A DNA stretch of 64,000 bases from Enterobacter sp. RIT418 (GCF_003057745.1 NZ_QBJD02000009.1:1-64000), one strand, 5' to 3'. Shown: positions 17,535-28,409, counted from the first letter of the stretch. Program-made: numbers and translations. Notes: a model not told the origin generated them from the letters alone.

Positions 17535-18422
17535 ATGCCTGGGCTCTCCCGCACGTCATCGGTCTGGTTACCGGTTGCCGTAATACTGATCGCGATGCTT
17601 TCTATCCAGAGTGGCGCATCGCTGGCAAAATCCCTCTTTCCTCTGATCGGCGCGCCGGGCGTGACGGCGCTGCGCATCGCCCTGGGAACCCTGATCCTGG
17701 TGGTCATCTTTAAGCCGTGGCGCCTGCGCTTCAAAAAAGAGCAGCGTTTGCCCCTCCTTTTTTACGGGCTGTCGCTGGGCGCGATGAACTACATGTTCTA
17801 TCTCTCTATCCAGACCATCCCGCTCGGGATTGCCGTTGCGCTGGAATTTACCGGCCCGCTGGCGGTGGCGCTTTTCTCTTCCCGCCGCCCGGTAGACTTT
17901 ATCTGGGTAGTGCTTGCCGTGCTGGGGCTTTGGTTCCTGCTGCCCCTGGGTCAGAATGTTTCCCATATCGATCTCACGGGCGCCGCGCTGGCGCTTGGAG
18001 CCGGGGCCTGCTGGGCTCTCTATATTCTTACCGGGCAGCGCGCGGGTGAAGAGCACGGCCCGGCAACGGTGGCGCTGGGGTCCTTAATCGCGGCAATCGT
18101 CTTTGTGCCAATCGGTATGGCACAGGCTACGGAGTCCATCTGGCAGTGGTCCATTCTCCCCGTGGGGCTGGCCGTTGCCGTACTTTCTACCGCACTCCCC
18201 TACTCTTTAGAGATGATAGCCCTGACGCGCCTGCCTACGCGTATTTTTGGCACCCTGATGAGCATGGAGCCCGCGCTGGCCGCCGTCTCCGGCATGGTCT
18301 TCTTGGGCGAAACCCTGACGCTGACCCAAACGCTGGCGCTGTGCTCAATCATCGCCGCGTCGATGGGGTCCACGCTGACCATGCGCCCGGAGCCTAAAGT
18401 CCAGAAAGTAGATATCAGCTAA
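17535..18422 (+). CDS. rhtA: Threonine/homoserine exporter RhtA
   Basis: A 295-residue inner-membrane protein of the EamA/DMT family with ten membrane segments in two repeats, matching E. coli RhtA (295 residues). It exports threonine, homoserine and related amino acids. The start is the ATG at 17535, preceded by AGGAGA, giving the conserved MPG N-terminus; an upstream in-frame start would overlap the ribosome site. The gene stands alone between divergent ompX and dps. Confidence 0.95.
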   Translation: MPGLSRTSSVWLPVAVILIAMLSIQSGASLAKSLFPLIGAPGVTALRIALGTLILVVIFKPWRLRFKKEQRLPLLFYGLSLGAMNYMFYLSIQTIPLGIAVALEFTGPLAVALFSSRRPVDFIWVVLAVLGLWFLLPLGQNVSHIDLTGAALALGAGACWALYILTGQRAGEEHGPATVALGSLIAAIVFVPIGMAQATESIWQWSILPVGLAVAVLSTALPYSLEMIALTRLPTRIFGTLMSMEPALAAVSGMVFLGETLTLTQTLALCSIIAASMGSTLTMRPEPKVQKVDIS

Positions 18423-18430
18423 TTATGCCG

Positions 18431-18458
18431 TTCTGCATGGTTTATTCGCCATGCAGAA
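18431..18458 (+). terminator. Hairpin after rhtA
   Basis: A perfect 10-bp stem TTCTGCATGG (18431-18440) / CCATGCAGAA (18449-18458) with an 8-nt loop, followed by TATTTATT rather than a full T run. Confidence 0.6.
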
Positions 18459-18665
18459 TATTTATTCGCCCTCCCGCAGTATAATTCCACGGCTCCTCCT
18501 TTATATTTCCGCCCTATTTGCAACACAGAATCTGTCTACGTGGGAATTAGGACCGTTCTGTATCATTTTCAACTAATCTCCATCATTTCAATACGTTAGT
18601 TATTCAACCCTATTATCACTATTAAACCGATAGGCAGAGCCAAGCCGCAGACGAAAAATCAGCTG

Positions 18666-18672
18666 CTATACT
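18666..18672 (+). promoter_or_regulatory. RpoS-type -10 element of dps
   Basis: CTATACT, the consensus extended -10 for sigma-S, lies 49 bp before the dps start. It fits the known stationary-phase control of dps in E. coli. I did not find a convincing OxyR site. Confidence 0.65.
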
Positions 18673-18675
18673 TAA

Positions 18676-19224
<549 letters not shown>

Positions 19225-19244
19225 TCCTTTTCGGATTAATGACG

Positions 19245-19271
19245 AACCCTCGCCGTCCCGGTGGGGGTTTT
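19245..19271 (+). terminator. dps terminator
   Basis: A 10-bp stem (AACCCTCGCC 19245-19254, GGTGGGGGTT 19260-19269, with two G-T pairs) and a 5-nt loop, ending in TTTT. Confidence 0.7.
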
Positions 19272-19415
19272 GCACATTTATGGTGCACACTTTCCCCCTT
19301 CCCTCCTAAAGAAGTAAATAAATTGTAATAATCACCTCACACAATCGTTAACGAGAGATTGTTTTCTCACCAGAATTTACGCTAAATAGAGGCTCGTCAG
19401 CTGGGCCAAACGCCA

Positions 19416-19445
19416 CGCACCAAAATGGTGCTCCAGACTGGTGCA
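19416..19445. promoter_or_regulatory. Two overlapping NtrC sites upstream of glnH
   Basis: GCACCA-AAA-TGGTGC (core 19417-19431) and TGCTCCA-GAC-TGGTGCA (19429-19445) match the NtrC consensus TGCACCA-N3-TGGTGCA with at most two and one mismatches. Their centres are 13 bp apart and about 109 and 122 bp before the predicted start site, the arrangement known for E. coli glnHp2. Confidence 0.85.
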
Positions 19446-19515
19446 ATCCGGTGCGTTTGTCCCGCTTGTTGTGCAACGCATGTCTTCATCCCCATTGAAA
19501 AACAATAACTTGTAA

Positions 19516-20331
<816 letters not shown>

Positions 20332-20356
20332 TTCTGCCTGAACTCAGGTTTGTAAT

Positions 20357-20387
20357 GCCCGGTGGCGCTGACGCTTGCCGGGCCTAC
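20357..20387 (-). repeat. REP element between glnH and glnP
   Basis: On the - strand it begins with the classical GTAG and forms a GGCCCGGCAAGCG...GCCACCGGGC palindrome. In this position REP elements often stabilise the upstream mRNA, which would favour more GlnH than GlnP or GlnQ. Confidence 0.85.
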
Positions 20388-20424
20388 ATTTTTTGTTTTT
20401 CACCACGGTATACAGGAATACATC

Positions 20425-21084
20425 ATGCAGTTTGACTGGAGCGCCATCTGGCCTGCCATTCCTCTCTTGCTTGAAGGCGCTAAAATGACCCTGTGGATTT
20501 CGATCCTCGGTCTGGTTGGCGGGTTGATTATCGGTCTTGTCGCCGGTTTCGCCCGCACCTACGGCGGCTGGATTGCTAACCACATCGCGCTGGTTTTCAT
20601 CGAAGTGATCCGCGGCACCCCGATTGTCGTTCAGGTCATGTTCATCTACTTCGCCCTGCCAATGGCCTTCAACGACCTGCGCATTGACCCGTTCAGCGCC
20701 GCCGTTGTGACCATTATGATCAACTCCGGTGCGTACATCGCGGAAATCACCCGCGGCGCGGTGCTGTCGATTCATAAAGGCTTTAGCGAAGCGGGCCTGG
20801 CGTTAGGCCTCTCTCGTCGCGAAACCATTCGCCACGTGATCCTGCCGCTGGCGCTGCGCCGCATGCTGCCGCCGCTGGGTAACCAGTGGATCATCAGCAT
20901 TAAGGACACCTCGCTGTTTATCGTGATCGGCGTGGCCGAGCTGACCCGTCAGGGCCAGGAGATTATTGCGGGCAACTTCCGCGCGCTGGAGATCTGGAGC
21001 GCCGTCGCCGTGGTCTATCTGATTATTACGCTGGTTCTGAGCTTTGTTCTGCGCCGTCTTGAAAGAAGGATGAAAATCCTGTGA
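20425..21084 (+). CDS. glnP: Glutamine ABC transporter permease GlnP
   Basis: A 219-residue inner-membrane permease of the His/Glu/Gln family with about five membrane segments and the EAA loop ([20 protein letters not shown], about residues 120-139) that contacts the ATPase. The start is the ATG at 20425 after CAGGAA, giving MQFDW as in E. coli. Its stop overlaps the GTG start of glnQ. Confidence 0.97.
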   Translation: MQFDWSAIWPAIPLLLEGAKMTLWISILGLVGGLIIGLVAGFARTYGGWIANHIALVFIEVIRGTPIVVQVMFIYFALPMAFNDLRIDPFSAAVVTIMINSGAYIAEITRGAVLSIHKGFSEAGLALGLSRRETIRHVILPLALRRMLPPLGNQWIISIKDTSLFIVIGVAELTRQGQEIIAGNFRALEIWSAVAVVYLIITLVLSFVLRRLERRMKIL

Positions 21085-21803
21085 TTGAATTTAAAAACGT
21101 TTCCAAGCACTTTGGCCCAACCCAGGTGCTGCACAATATTGATTTGAACATCACGAAGGGCGAAGTGGTGGTCATTATTGGGCCATCCGGCTCCGGTAAA
21201 TCCACGCTGCTGCGCTGCATTAACAAGCTGGAAGAGATCACCAGCGGCGATCTGATCGTCGACGGGCTGAAGGTTAACGACCCGAAGGTTGACGAGCGCC
21301 TGATCCGTCAGGAAGCGGGCATGGTGTTCCAGCAGTTCTATCTGTTCCCGCACCTGACCGCGCTGGAAAACGTGATGTTTGGTCCCCTGCGCGTGCGCGG
21401 TGCCAGCAAAGCGGCAGCGGAAGCGCTGGCGAAAGATCTGCTGGCGAAGGTAGGGCTTGCCGAGCGCTCGCACCACTACCCGTCCGAGCTGTCCGGCGGC
21501 CAGCAGCAGCGCGTGGCTATTGCCCGCGCGCTGGCGGTTAAGCCGAAAATGATGCTCTTTGATGAGCCAACCTCCGCGCTCGACCCGGAACTCCGCCACG
21601 AAGTATTAAAGGTCATGCAGGACCTGGCGGAAGAAGGCATGACGATGGTGATCGTGACCCACGAAATCGGCTTTGCTGAAAAAGTGGCGTCGCGCCTGAT
21701 CTTCATCGACAAAGGGCGCATTGCCGAAGACGGTAACCCGCAGACGCTTATCGCCAACCCGCCGAGCCAGCGCCTGCAGGAGTTTTTACAGCACGTCTCC
21801 TGA
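21081..21803 (+). CDS. glnQ: Glutamine ABC transporter ATPase GlnQ
   Basis: A 240-residue ATPase with Walker [10 protein letters not shown] (34-42), signature LSGGQ (137-141) and Walker B MMLFDEP (157-163). It starts with GTG inside a GTGA overlap with glnP, so translation is coupled. It powers glutamine import together with GlnH and GlnP. Confidence 0.97.
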   Translation: MIEFKNVSKHFGPTQVLHNIDLNITKGEVVVIIGPSGSGKSTLLRCINKLEEITSGDLIVDGLKVNDPKVDERLIRQEAGMVFQQFYLFPHLTALENVMFGPLRVRGASKAAAEALAKDLLAKVGLAERSHHYPSELSGGQQQRVAIARALAVKPKMMLFDEPTSALDPELRHEVLKVMQDLAEEGMTMVIVTHEIGFAEKVASRLIFIDKGRIAEDGNPQTLIANPPSQRLQEFLQHVS

Positions 21804-21822
21804 GGGCATCAGCAGCCACATT

Positions 21823-21847
21823 AAGCCGGGCATGCCCGGCTTTTTTT
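21823..21847 (+). terminator. glnHPQ terminator
   Basis: A perfect 8-bp stem AAGCCGGG / CCCGGCTT around CATG, followed by seven T. Confidence 0.92.
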
Positions 21848-21928
21848 CGCCAGATTGTTCCCAAAAATCCCCCTCCCCGTCCTGCCCTCTATACTTATCA
21901 TTTTGTTAGACATTTTCCGGAGGATGCC

Positions 21929-24148
21929 GTGCCGTGGTTTCTGTTGCTTCTGATTAGCCTGTTCAGTGCGCCATCGTTCGCGGTGGCGATCCCCGGCGTC
22001 ACCGCCGGAAGCACCGCCACGGAACAAACCAGCCCGCCCCCGGAACCCAGCATCGAGCAGAAAAAAGCGGCCTACGGCGCGCTGGCGGATGTCCTTGAAA
22101 ACGAAGGCTCGCGCAAGGAGCTGGTGGATCAGCTGCGCAAAGCCGCCGCCACGCCGCCGCAGGAGACGGTTCCAGCCATTACGCCGCCGGAAGTGACCGA
22201 GCAAAAAACGGTGCTGGAAAACGTGACAGACGTAAGCCGCCGCTACGGCGATGCGCTCGCATCACGCTTCGCCCAGCTCTACCGCAACCTGATTGGCTCG
22301 CCCCACAAGCCGTTCAACCCCGACACCTTCTCAAACGCCGCCCGCCATTTCCTGATGCTGGCGGCCGCAATCTTTGCCTTTTACTGGCTGGTTCGCCTCT
22401 GCGCCTGGCCCCTCTATCGCAGGATGGGGCGCTGGGGACGTAAAAAAAACCAGCAAAAAAGCAGCTGGCTGCACCTGCCGCTGATGATTGCCAGCGCGTT
22501 TATTATTGATTTACTCCTGCTGGTGCTGACGCTTTTTGTCGGCCAACAGCTGGCCGACCACCTTAACGCGGGCAACAAAACCATTGCCTTCCAGCAGGCG
22601 CTGTTCCTCAACGCCTTCGCCCTGATCGAGTTCTTCAAGGCCCTCCTGCGCCTGATTTTCTGCCCGCGCGTGCCGGAGCTGCGCCCCTTTAACATCCGCA
22701 ACGACAGCGCCAGATACTGGGCCCTGCGCTTAAGTATTCTGAGCGGGCTGATTGGCTACGGCCTGCTGGTCGGCGTGCCGATTATCTCCAATCAGGTCAA
22801 TATTCAGTTTGGCGCGCTGGCAAACGTGCTGATCATGCTGTGCATTACCGTCTGGGCGCTGTACCTTATCTTTCACAACAAAAAGGCAATCACCCAGAGC
22901 CTGCTGCACCTGGCCGACCGCTCCCTCCCCTTCTTCAGCCTGTTTATTCGCGCCTTCGCGCTGGTGTGGCACTGGCTGGCGAGCGCCTACTTCGTCGTTC
23001 TATGCTTTTTCTCGCTGTTCGATCCGGGCAACAGCCTGAAGTTTATGATGGGCGCAACGTTCAAAAGCCTGGCCATCATCGGCGTCGCGGCGTTCGTGTC
23101 GGGCCTGCTGTCGCGCTGGATTTCTAAAACCATCACCCTCTCGCCGCAGGTGCAGCACAGCTACCCTGAGCTGCAAAAGCGGGTCAACGGCTGGATGTCT
23201 GCTTCACTCAAGGTCGCGCGCATTCTCACGGTCTGTGTGGCAATCATGCTGCTGCTTAACGCCTGGGGATTGTTCGACTTCTGGAACTGGCTGCACTACG
23301 GCGCGGGCGAAAAGACCGTCGATATTCTGATCCGCATCGCGCTGATCCTGTTCTTCTCGGCGGTGGGCTGGACGCTGCTGGCAAGCCTGATTGAGAACCG
23401 TCTGGTGTCGGATATTCACGGCAGGCCGCTGCCCAGCGCCCGCGCGCGCACGCTGCTGACGCTGTTCCGCAACGCGCTGGCGGTGATCATCAGCACCATT
23501 ACCATCATGATTGTGCTCTCGGAAATCGGCGTTAATATCGCGCCGCTGCTCGCCGGTGCGGGTGCGCTGGGGCTGGCGATCTCCTTCGGCTCCCAGACGC
23601 TGGTGAAGGACATCATCACCGGCATCTTTATCCAGTTTGAAAACGGGATGAACACCGGCGACCTGGTGACGATTGGGCCGCTTACCGGCACGGTTGAGCG
23701 GATGTCTATTCGTTCGGTCGGCGTGCGTCAGGATACCGGGGCATACCATATTATCCCGTGGTCATCGATCACCACCTTCGCCAACTTCGTGCGCGGGATT
23801 GGTTCCGTCGTCGCGAACTACGACGTGGATCGTCATGAAGATGCTGACAAGGCCAAGCAGGCGCTGCGGGATGCAGTAGAAGAGCTGATGGAGATGGAGG
23901 ATATTCGCGGGCTGGTGATCGGCGAGCCGTCGTTTGCGGGCATCGTCGGGCTGACGAATACGGCGTTTACGCTTCGCGTCTCGTTCACCACCCAGCCGCT
24001 GAAGCAGTGGACGGTGCGCTTTGCCCTCGACAGCATGGTGAAAAAACACTTTGACCTGGCGGAGGTGCGGATGCCGGTGCAGACCTATCAGGTGCTGCCG
24101 TCACCGGCCCCAGCGGCGCCACCTGCGCCGCAGGAGCCAACGCTGTAG
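21929..24148 (+). CDS. ybiO: Mechanosensitive channel YbiO (MscM-type)
   Basis: A 739-residue protein of the MscS family with a large N-terminal extension. A signal peptide covers about residues 1-18, a periplasmic coiled part runs to about 130, about eleven membrane segments follow, and the MscS core starts near 520 (pore helix GAGALGLAISFGSQTLVKD) with the beta domain and C-terminal cytoplasmic part. It opens under membrane tension in osmotic downshock. The start is GTG at 21929, preceded by GGAGG at seven bases; an ATG five bases upstream is in another frame. The C-terminus is Pro/Ala-rich. Confidence 0.95.
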   Translation: MPWFLLLLISLFSAPSFAVAIPGVTAGSTATEQTSPPPEPSIEQKKAAYGALADVLENEGSRKELVDQLRKAAATPPQETVPAITPPEVTEQKTVLENVTDVSRRYGDALASRFAQLYRNLIGSPHKPFNPDTFSNAARHFLMLAAAIFAFYWLVRLCAWPLYRRMGRWGRKKNQQKSSWLHLPLMIASAFIIDLLLLVLTLFVGQQLADHLNAGNKTIAFQQALFLNAFALIEFFKALLRLIFCPRVPELRPFNIRNDSARYWALRLSILSGLIGYGLLVGVPIISNQVNIQFGALANVLIMLCITVWALYLIFHNKKAITQSLLHLADRSLPFFSLFIRAFALVWHWLASAYFVVLCFFSLFDPGNSLKFMMGATFKSLAIIGVAAFVSGLLSRWISKTITLSPQVQHSYPELQKRVNGWMSASLKVARILTVCVAIMLLLNAWGLFDFWNWLHYGAGEKTVDILIRIALILFFSAVGWTLLASLIENRLVSDIHGRPLPSARARTLLTLFRNALAVIISTITIMIVLSEIGVNIAPLLAGAGALGLAISFGSQTLVKDIITGIFIQFENGMNTGDLVTIGPLTGTVERMSIRSVGVRQDTGAYHIIPWSSITTFANFVRGIGSVVANYDVDRHEDADKAKQALRDAVEELMEMEDIRGLVIGEPSFAGIVGLTNTAFTLRVSFTTQPLKQWTVRFALDSMVKKHFDLAEVRMPVQTYQVLPSPAPAAPPAPQEPTL

Positions 24149-24155
24149 CCGGATT

Positions 24156-24183
24156 GCCGGGTGGCGGCTTCGCCTGACCCGGC
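24156..24183. repeat. REP element between ybiO and rlmF
   Basis: GCCGGGTGGCGGCTTCGCC plus TGACCCGGC form a typical REP palindrome in the short convergent gap between the two genes. Confidence 0.85.
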
Positions 24184-24196
24184 CTGCGACGCGGTG

Positions 24197-25108
24197 CTAT
24201 TTGCGACGTTTGTTATTGTCCATAAACGTCCAGGCGATAAAGCGGCTCTGCTTCTGGCCCTGCGCCATCTCTTTTTTCACCACCTTCACCGCGCCGGCTT
24301 CGGTTAGCGCGCGGTAGAGCGGCGGCAGGTTATCCCCGCGCGACACCAGGGTGGTGAACCATTTCACCTGGCGGCCAAAGGATTTGCTTTCGGCAATCAT
24401 CCGCAGGATGAACGCCACTTCTCCCCCTTCGCACCACAGCTCCTGCTGCTGGCCGCCAAAGTTCAGCGCGGCATCCTCTGCCTGACCCAGGTTGCGGCGC
24501 TTGCGCTCGCTGCCCGCACGGGCGGAATCGGCCGAGTCGTGGAACGGCGGGTTACACATGGTCGCGTCGTACTGCTCGTTTTTATGAATGATGCCGTTAA
24601 AAATGGCGGCCTCATCCTTCTGGCGACGAAGGCGAATGGCGCGGCTCAGCCCCGGGTTGGCGTTGATTATCGCCTGCGCGCTGGCAAAGGCGTCGGTGCC
24701 GATCTCGCTGCCGGTAAAACGCCACTGGTATTCGTGCGCGCCGATCAGCGGATAGATGAGGTTCGCGCCAGTGCCGATATCCAGAATGGTGGCCTGCTGC
24801 GGCACCGCGCCGTCATTTCCTTCCGCAAGCAGATCCGCCAGATGGTGAACGTAATCGGCTCGCCCCGGGACGGGCGGACAGAGAAAGCCGTCCGGGATGT
24901 CCCACTGCGCCACGCCGTAGAAATGCGCCAGCAGGGCTTTATTGAGCATTTTAACCGCCTGCGGATCGGCAAAGTTGACCGTTGGCTCGCCGGCGGGCGT
25001 TTGGACAATAAAATCCTGCAGCGGCGGGCAGCTCAGGCACAGCGCCTGCATGTCATAGCGGTTACGGTGGCGGTTGCGCGGGTGCAACCCCGGCTTGTGG
25101 GCAGTCAT
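24197..25108 (-). CDS. rlmF: 23S rRNA m6A1618 methyltransferase RlmF
   Basis: A 303-residue SAM-dependent enzyme that methylates N6 of A1618 in 23S rRNA. Motif [10 protein letters not shown] is at 108-116 and the adenine-methyltransferase motif NPPF at 186-189. The N-terminus [15 protein letters not shown] and the C-terminal [19 protein letters not shown] match E. coli RlmF (308 residues); the last residues differ. The gene is monocistronic, and the ATG follows an AGGAGAA ribosome site. Confidence 0.95.
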   Translation of the reverse strand: MTAHKPGLHPRNRHRNRYDMQALCLSCPPLQDFIVQTPAGEPTVNFADPQAVKMLNKALLAHFYGVAQWDIPDGFLCPPVPGRADYVHHLADLLAEGNDGAVPQQATILDIGTGANLIYPLIGAHEYQWRFTGSEIGTDAFASAQAIINANPGLSRAIRLRRQKDEAAIFNGIIHKNEQYDATMCNPPFHDSADSARAGSERKRRNLGQAEDAALNFGGQQQELWCEGGEVAFILRMIAESKSFGRQVKWFTTLVSRGDNLPPLYRALTEAGAVKVVKKEMAQGQKQSRFIAWTFMDNNKRRK

Positions 25109-25350
25109 GGCGTTCTCCTTTTAACAGCGGCGTAAGATACCCTTTGCAGACCCAACGGTAAATGTTTCTCTACGCGGGACAAAATATCGACTAAAAACAG
25201 AAACCTGTATGTCTATGATCTGTTAGCAAATTGTCAGCTTTTGTCGTTCAAAAAATAAGCAGATCATCATCAAATTTTTGCGCTAAATCACACTCTTTAA
25301 GCTTCTAAACTTAAGGGGAATCACCCGTTGTTTCCCCTGAGGATGTGATT

Positions 25351-25617
25351 ATGAAAAAGTACCTGACCCTTGCTGTTCTCGCCGGAACGCTTGCAACCGC
25401 GTCGTTCTCCGCGCTGTCCGTTGAGTCCCTGACCACCAGCACCGATACCGGCCAGCTTCGCCCCGCGGGTACGGTTTCCGTGAGCCGCGCCAGCAACCTT
25501 GACGATCTCCAGGATAAACTGGCTGAAAAAGCGCGCGAACAGGGCGCGAAAGGATATGTGGTGAACGCTGCCGGCGGCGATAACCATATGTACGGCACCG
25601 CCACTATTTATAAGTAA
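25351..25617 (+). CDS. mcbA: McbA (YbiM), DUF1471 periplasmic protein
   Basis: An 88-residue secreted protein of the DUF1471/YhcN family with a signal peptide (about 1-22) and the conserved end SNLDDLQDKLAEKAREQGAKGY followed by GTATIYK. E. coli McbA (86 residues) is an MqsR/McbR-regulated protein linked to colanic-acid control and biofilm. The ATG at 25351 fits the signal peptide start; an in-frame GTG lies two codons earlier. In E. coli fiu and ybiX follow; here ybiI follows directly. Confidence 0.88.
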   Translation: MKKYLTLAVLAGTLATASFSALSVESLTTSTDTGQLRPAGTVSVSRASNLDDLQDKLAEKAREQGAKGYVVNAAGGDNHMYGTATIYK

Positions 25618-25635
25618 GCCTCTTCCCGCGATCGC

Positions 25636-25666
25636 ACTGCATCCGTTTATCGGATGCAGTTTCTTT
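25636..25666 (+). terminator. mcbA terminator
   Basis: A perfect 10-bp stem ACTGCATCCG (25636-25645) / CGGATGCAGT (25651-25660) with a TTTAT loop, followed by TTCTTT. Confidence 0.8.
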
Positions 25667-25739
25667 GATTCACGCCTTGATTGTTTATTTTTTAACCCCA
25701 TGTAAGTTTATTACTTCCCTTACCTTGTCAGGAGGACCT

Positions 25740-26006
25740 ATGGCTTCCGGTTGGGCAAATGACGACGCCGTCAACGAACAGATCAACAGTACAATTGAAG
25801 ATGCCGTCGCGCGCGCCCGCGGCGAAATTCCGCGCGGTGAAAGTTTGCATGAATGCGAAGAGTGCGGCGATGCAATCCCCGAGGCGCGCCGCAAGGCCAT
25901 TCCCGGCGTGCGGTTATGCATCGCCTGCCAGCAGGATAAAGATTCAAAAAACGCTTCCCATTCGGGATATAATCGCAGAGGATCGAAAGACAGCCAGCTG
26001 CGTTGA
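25740..26006 (+). CDS. ybiI: YbiI, DksA/TraR-type zinc-finger protein
   Basis: An 88-residue protein with a C4 zinc finger (Cys39, Cys42, Cys60, Cys63) as in the C-terminal part of DksA/TraR. It equals E. coli YbiI in length, and starts MASGWANDDAVNEQI after a strong AGGAGG site. Its function is not established; it lacks the long coiled coil of DksA, so a direct RNA-polymerase role is uncertain. Confidence 0.92.
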   Translation: MASGWANDDAVNEQINSTIEDAVARARGEIPRGESLHECEECGDAIPEARRKAIPGVRLCIACQQDKDSKNASHSGYNRRGSKDSQLR

Positions 26007-26289
26007 CTTTGCTTTACCTTTTCTCACCGTTTGGCTACTCGCCTTTACGCTCACGCTTTTTAGCGAAGCGCGTAGCAAAACGTGCCCTTCTCCCGCTCTC
26101 TGTAAAGCGCGTCGACAAGAAGTGTAAAGCCGGGTTTTGAATTTATTAATATTCAATAAGTTATTTGTCATTCAATTTTTTTGACTGACCACGTCAATTC
26201 TCTTCGATTTTCTCCGGCGAAAAAAAGCGTGATACTCATCACATCGACGGAACACCGTCCCCTAACAAAAAACCTGCGAGAGATTAATT

Positions 26290-26550
26290 ATGAAAACCAT
26301 CAAATATGCTGTTGCTGCCGTTGCCCTGTCTGCCCTGTCATTCGGCGCGTTCGCCGTAGAGCCTGTCTCTTCTACCCAGGCGCAGAACATGAACAAAATC
26401 GGCGTGGTGAGCGCAGATGGCGCGACGACGCTGGACGGTCTGGAAGCGAAACTGGCTGAGAAAGCCGCGGCTGCGGGTGCCAGCGGTTATACCATCACCT
26501 CCGCAACCAACAGCAACAAGCTGAGCGGCACCGCGGTTATCTATAAATAA
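26290..26550 (+). CDS. ybiJ: YbiJ, DUF1471 periplasmic protein
   Basis: An 86-residue secreted protein of the DUF1471 family, a paralogue of McbA 700 bp upstream. It has a signal peptide (about 1-22, ending GAFA) and the conserved tail LEAKLAEKAAAAGASGYTI...GTAVIYK, almost identical to E. coli YbiJ. Members respond to stress and biofilm conditions. The 283-bp gap before it holds no other gene that I can recognise. Confidence 0.92.
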   Translation: MKTIKYAVAAVALSALSFGAFAVEPVSSTQAQNMNKIGVVSADGATTLDGLEAKLAEKAAAAGASGYTITSATNSNKLSGTAVIYK

Positions 26551-26630
26551 CCGAAAGAATTATGCTCCACCCTCACTGGCCCTCTGGTGAGATGCTCCAA
26601 CCCTCATTGACCCTGTTTGTTACCCCTTTT

Positions 26631-26660
26631 GCCCGTCCGCCACTGGACGGGCTTTTTTTT
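26631..26660 (+). terminator. ybiJ terminator
   Basis: A perfect 8-bp stem GCCCGTCC / GGACGGGC with a 6-nt loop, followed by eight T, right before the convergent ybiB stop. Confidence 0.92.
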
Positions 26661-26661
26661 G

Positions 26662-27624
26662 TCAAAACGACTGCGCCACGCGCTGAAGCCCGGCCTCTAC
26701 CGTTTCAACTTCTCCCGTCGCCAGCAGGCAGCAGGCCATCTGGAGCTTAATGGCGTGCGGGACCGGCACGCTTCCGGCAAGGCACTGCTCAATCCACCGC
26801 GCGGTGGTGTGCGGATCTTTGGCCTCAGGCAGTTCAACGTCGGCGCTCTCTTCTCCGCGCTCAAGCACCACGCGCGCACCGGCGGAATCGATCAGCGTCA
26901 GCTGCGGGCAGCGCAAAGGGTTAGCATACGCTTCGCCTTCCGTGCCGTGCATCAGCAGCGCCCGGCCGCCAATGTCCTCGAAGAATTTCCCCACGCGGCC
27001 AACGTATTCAGGATGCGAGACGCTGGAAAGACGCAGCGCAGCGCCTTCGTCAAAGGGCGTGGCCAGCTTCGCCAGGGTGTGCGCGCTGTTGCGCACGCCC
27101 ATCCGCCAGCGCATATCGAGCTGTTTTTCCAGCGGCGGACACAGCGCCTTCACCGGAATGTAGACCGGCTGGTGCCCGTCCAGCTTCGCCTGCGCCTGCC
27201 CGGCGTGCAGCGTGGGCGCAATGCCCAGCTGTTCAAAAATCGTTTCGGTCAACACGCGGGTAGGATCTTCGCTGACCCCGTGCACGACCACCGGAAAGCC
27301 GATTTTATGCAGCAAAATCGCCAGAAGCGGCGTCAGGTTCGCCTGCTTGCGCGCGCCGTTATAGGTTGGGATCACGATCGGCATCGGCTTTGCTACCGGC
27401 GGCGTAAGGCGCAGCGTATGCGCCTGCATCGCCTCATAAAAACCGCGCATCTCGGCCTCACCTTCTCCCTTGATGCGTAGCGCAATCAGAATGCCGCCCA
27501 TCTCCAGGTCCGGCACGTCGCCGTTAAGCATATGGGTATACAGCGCGCGCGCGGTCTCACGGTCCAGGTCGCGGGCATGGTTTTTACCGCGCCCTACCTC
27601 TTTGATAATTTTGCGATAATCCAC
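26662..27624 (-). CDS. ybiB: YbiB, TrpD2-family nucleic-acid-binding protein
   Basis: A 320-residue protein resembling anthranilate phosphoribosyltransferase (TrpD family 2); E. coli YbiB has the same length. The family reportedly binds nucleic acids rather than acting in tryptophan synthesis. It starts with GTG (MDYRKIIKE) preceded by AAGGAGA; a nearby ATG is out of frame. In E. coli ybiB follows dinG as part of the SOS unit; here a fimbrial operon separates the two, so LexA control from the dinG promoter is lost. Confidence 0.92.
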   Translation of the reverse strand: MDYRKIIKEVGRGKNHARDLDRETARALYTHMLNGDVPDLEMGGILIALRIKGEGEAEMRGFYEAMQAHTLRLTPPVAKPMPIVIPTYNGARKQANLTPLLAILLHKIGFPVVVHGVSEDPTRVLTETIFEQLGIAPTLHAGQAQAKLDGHQPVYIPVKALCPPLEKQLDMRWRMGVRNSAHTLAKLATPFDEGAALRLSSVSHPEYVGRVGKFFEDIGGRALLMHGTEGEAYANPLRCPQLTLIDSAGARVVLERGEESADVELPEAKDPHTTARWIEQCLAGSVPVPHAIKLQMACCLLATGEVETVEAGLQRVAQSF

Positions 27625-27822
27625 GACATCTCTCCTTACTGCTTCATCTTGTTAACAATATAGCCCTGATGAACGCCTTGCCGATAGTGTTTTATCAACC
27701 CTCTGAAATTCCTAATAAAAATTAAACACAAGCAAAATCTAAATTATTTGTGATTTCTATAGAACAATCTTATCCATGCATATTTTGATTAAATAGCCAG
27801 CGGAAAGTCATTAAGCATCAGC

Positions 27823-27851
27823 GGTGAAAACGTCCAGGCAACGTTTCCACC
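27823..27851 (+). promoter_or_regulatory. Leader hairpin before the fimbrial operon
   Basis: GGTGAAAACGT (27823-27833) and ACGTTTCCACC (27841-27851) form an 11-bp stem with one mismatch and a 7-nt loop, 21 bp before the first fimbrial gene. It may affect mRNA stability or translation; the rest of the 27625-27872 gap is AT-rich and holds no gene. Confidence 0.45.
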
Positions 27852-27872
27852 CGTCATACACCAGGATTTATT

Positions 27873-28409
27873 ATGAACAAGGTTGCATTAGGGTTAATTA
27901 TCGCTGCAACGATCGGATGTTCTGCATCCGCATTCGCGGCAACAAACGGTGAAGGTCAAATTAACTTTACCGGCGAAATCATTGATTCCGCATGTCAGGT
28001 CGTTAATGGGTTAAGTAACCCGCTGAACGTCCAGCTCGGCAAAGTATCGAAAACGGTATTTACCGGCGCGGGCTCTACCAGCACATTAACGAAATTCGAT
28101 ATTCAGTTAAAAGATTGTCCGGAAACGGTGACGTCTGCCGCCATTAATTTCGGCGGTACGCCGGACGCTAACAATAATTCCACGCTGGCATTAACGCCGG
28201 ATACGGATGCGGCGACAGGGGTTGCAATTCAGCTGGTTGATTCATCAGCACAGCCGGTGAGCTTATATACCCCGTCTAAGCAATATCCGTTAACGTCCGG
28301 TACAACCGTCAACGATCTGGAATTTGGTGCGCGTTATATTCAGACCGGAGCGGCTATTACTGCTGGTCCTGCAAACTCTGTATCTACCTTCACCGTCATT
28401 TATAACTGA
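27873..28409 (+). CDS. Major fimbrial subunit, type 1 (FimA) family
   Basis: A 178-residue secreted pilin with a signal peptide (about 1-22, ending AFAA), the disulphide pair Cys41 and Cys82, the N-terminal donor strand, and the penultimate tyrosine (VIYN) recognised by the chaperone. It is the first gene of a chaperone-usher operon and is followed by a strong hairpin, as expected for the most highly expressed subunit. Composition is more AT-rich than in the neighbouring core genes. Confidence 0.92.
   Translation: MNKVALGLIIAATIGCSASAFAATNGEGQINFTGEIIDSACQVVNGLSNPLNVQLGKVSKTVFTGAGSTSTLTKFDIQLKDCPETVTSAAINFGGTPDANNNSTLALTPDTDAATGVAIQLVDSSAQPVSLYTPSKQYPLTSGTTVNDLEFGARYIQTGAAITAGPANSVSTFTVIYN

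Noticed and set aside
27625..27872. Possible phase-variable invertible promoter for the fimbriae
   Set aside because: No pair of inverted repeats flanks a switchable segment and no fimB/fimE-like recombinase is nearby.
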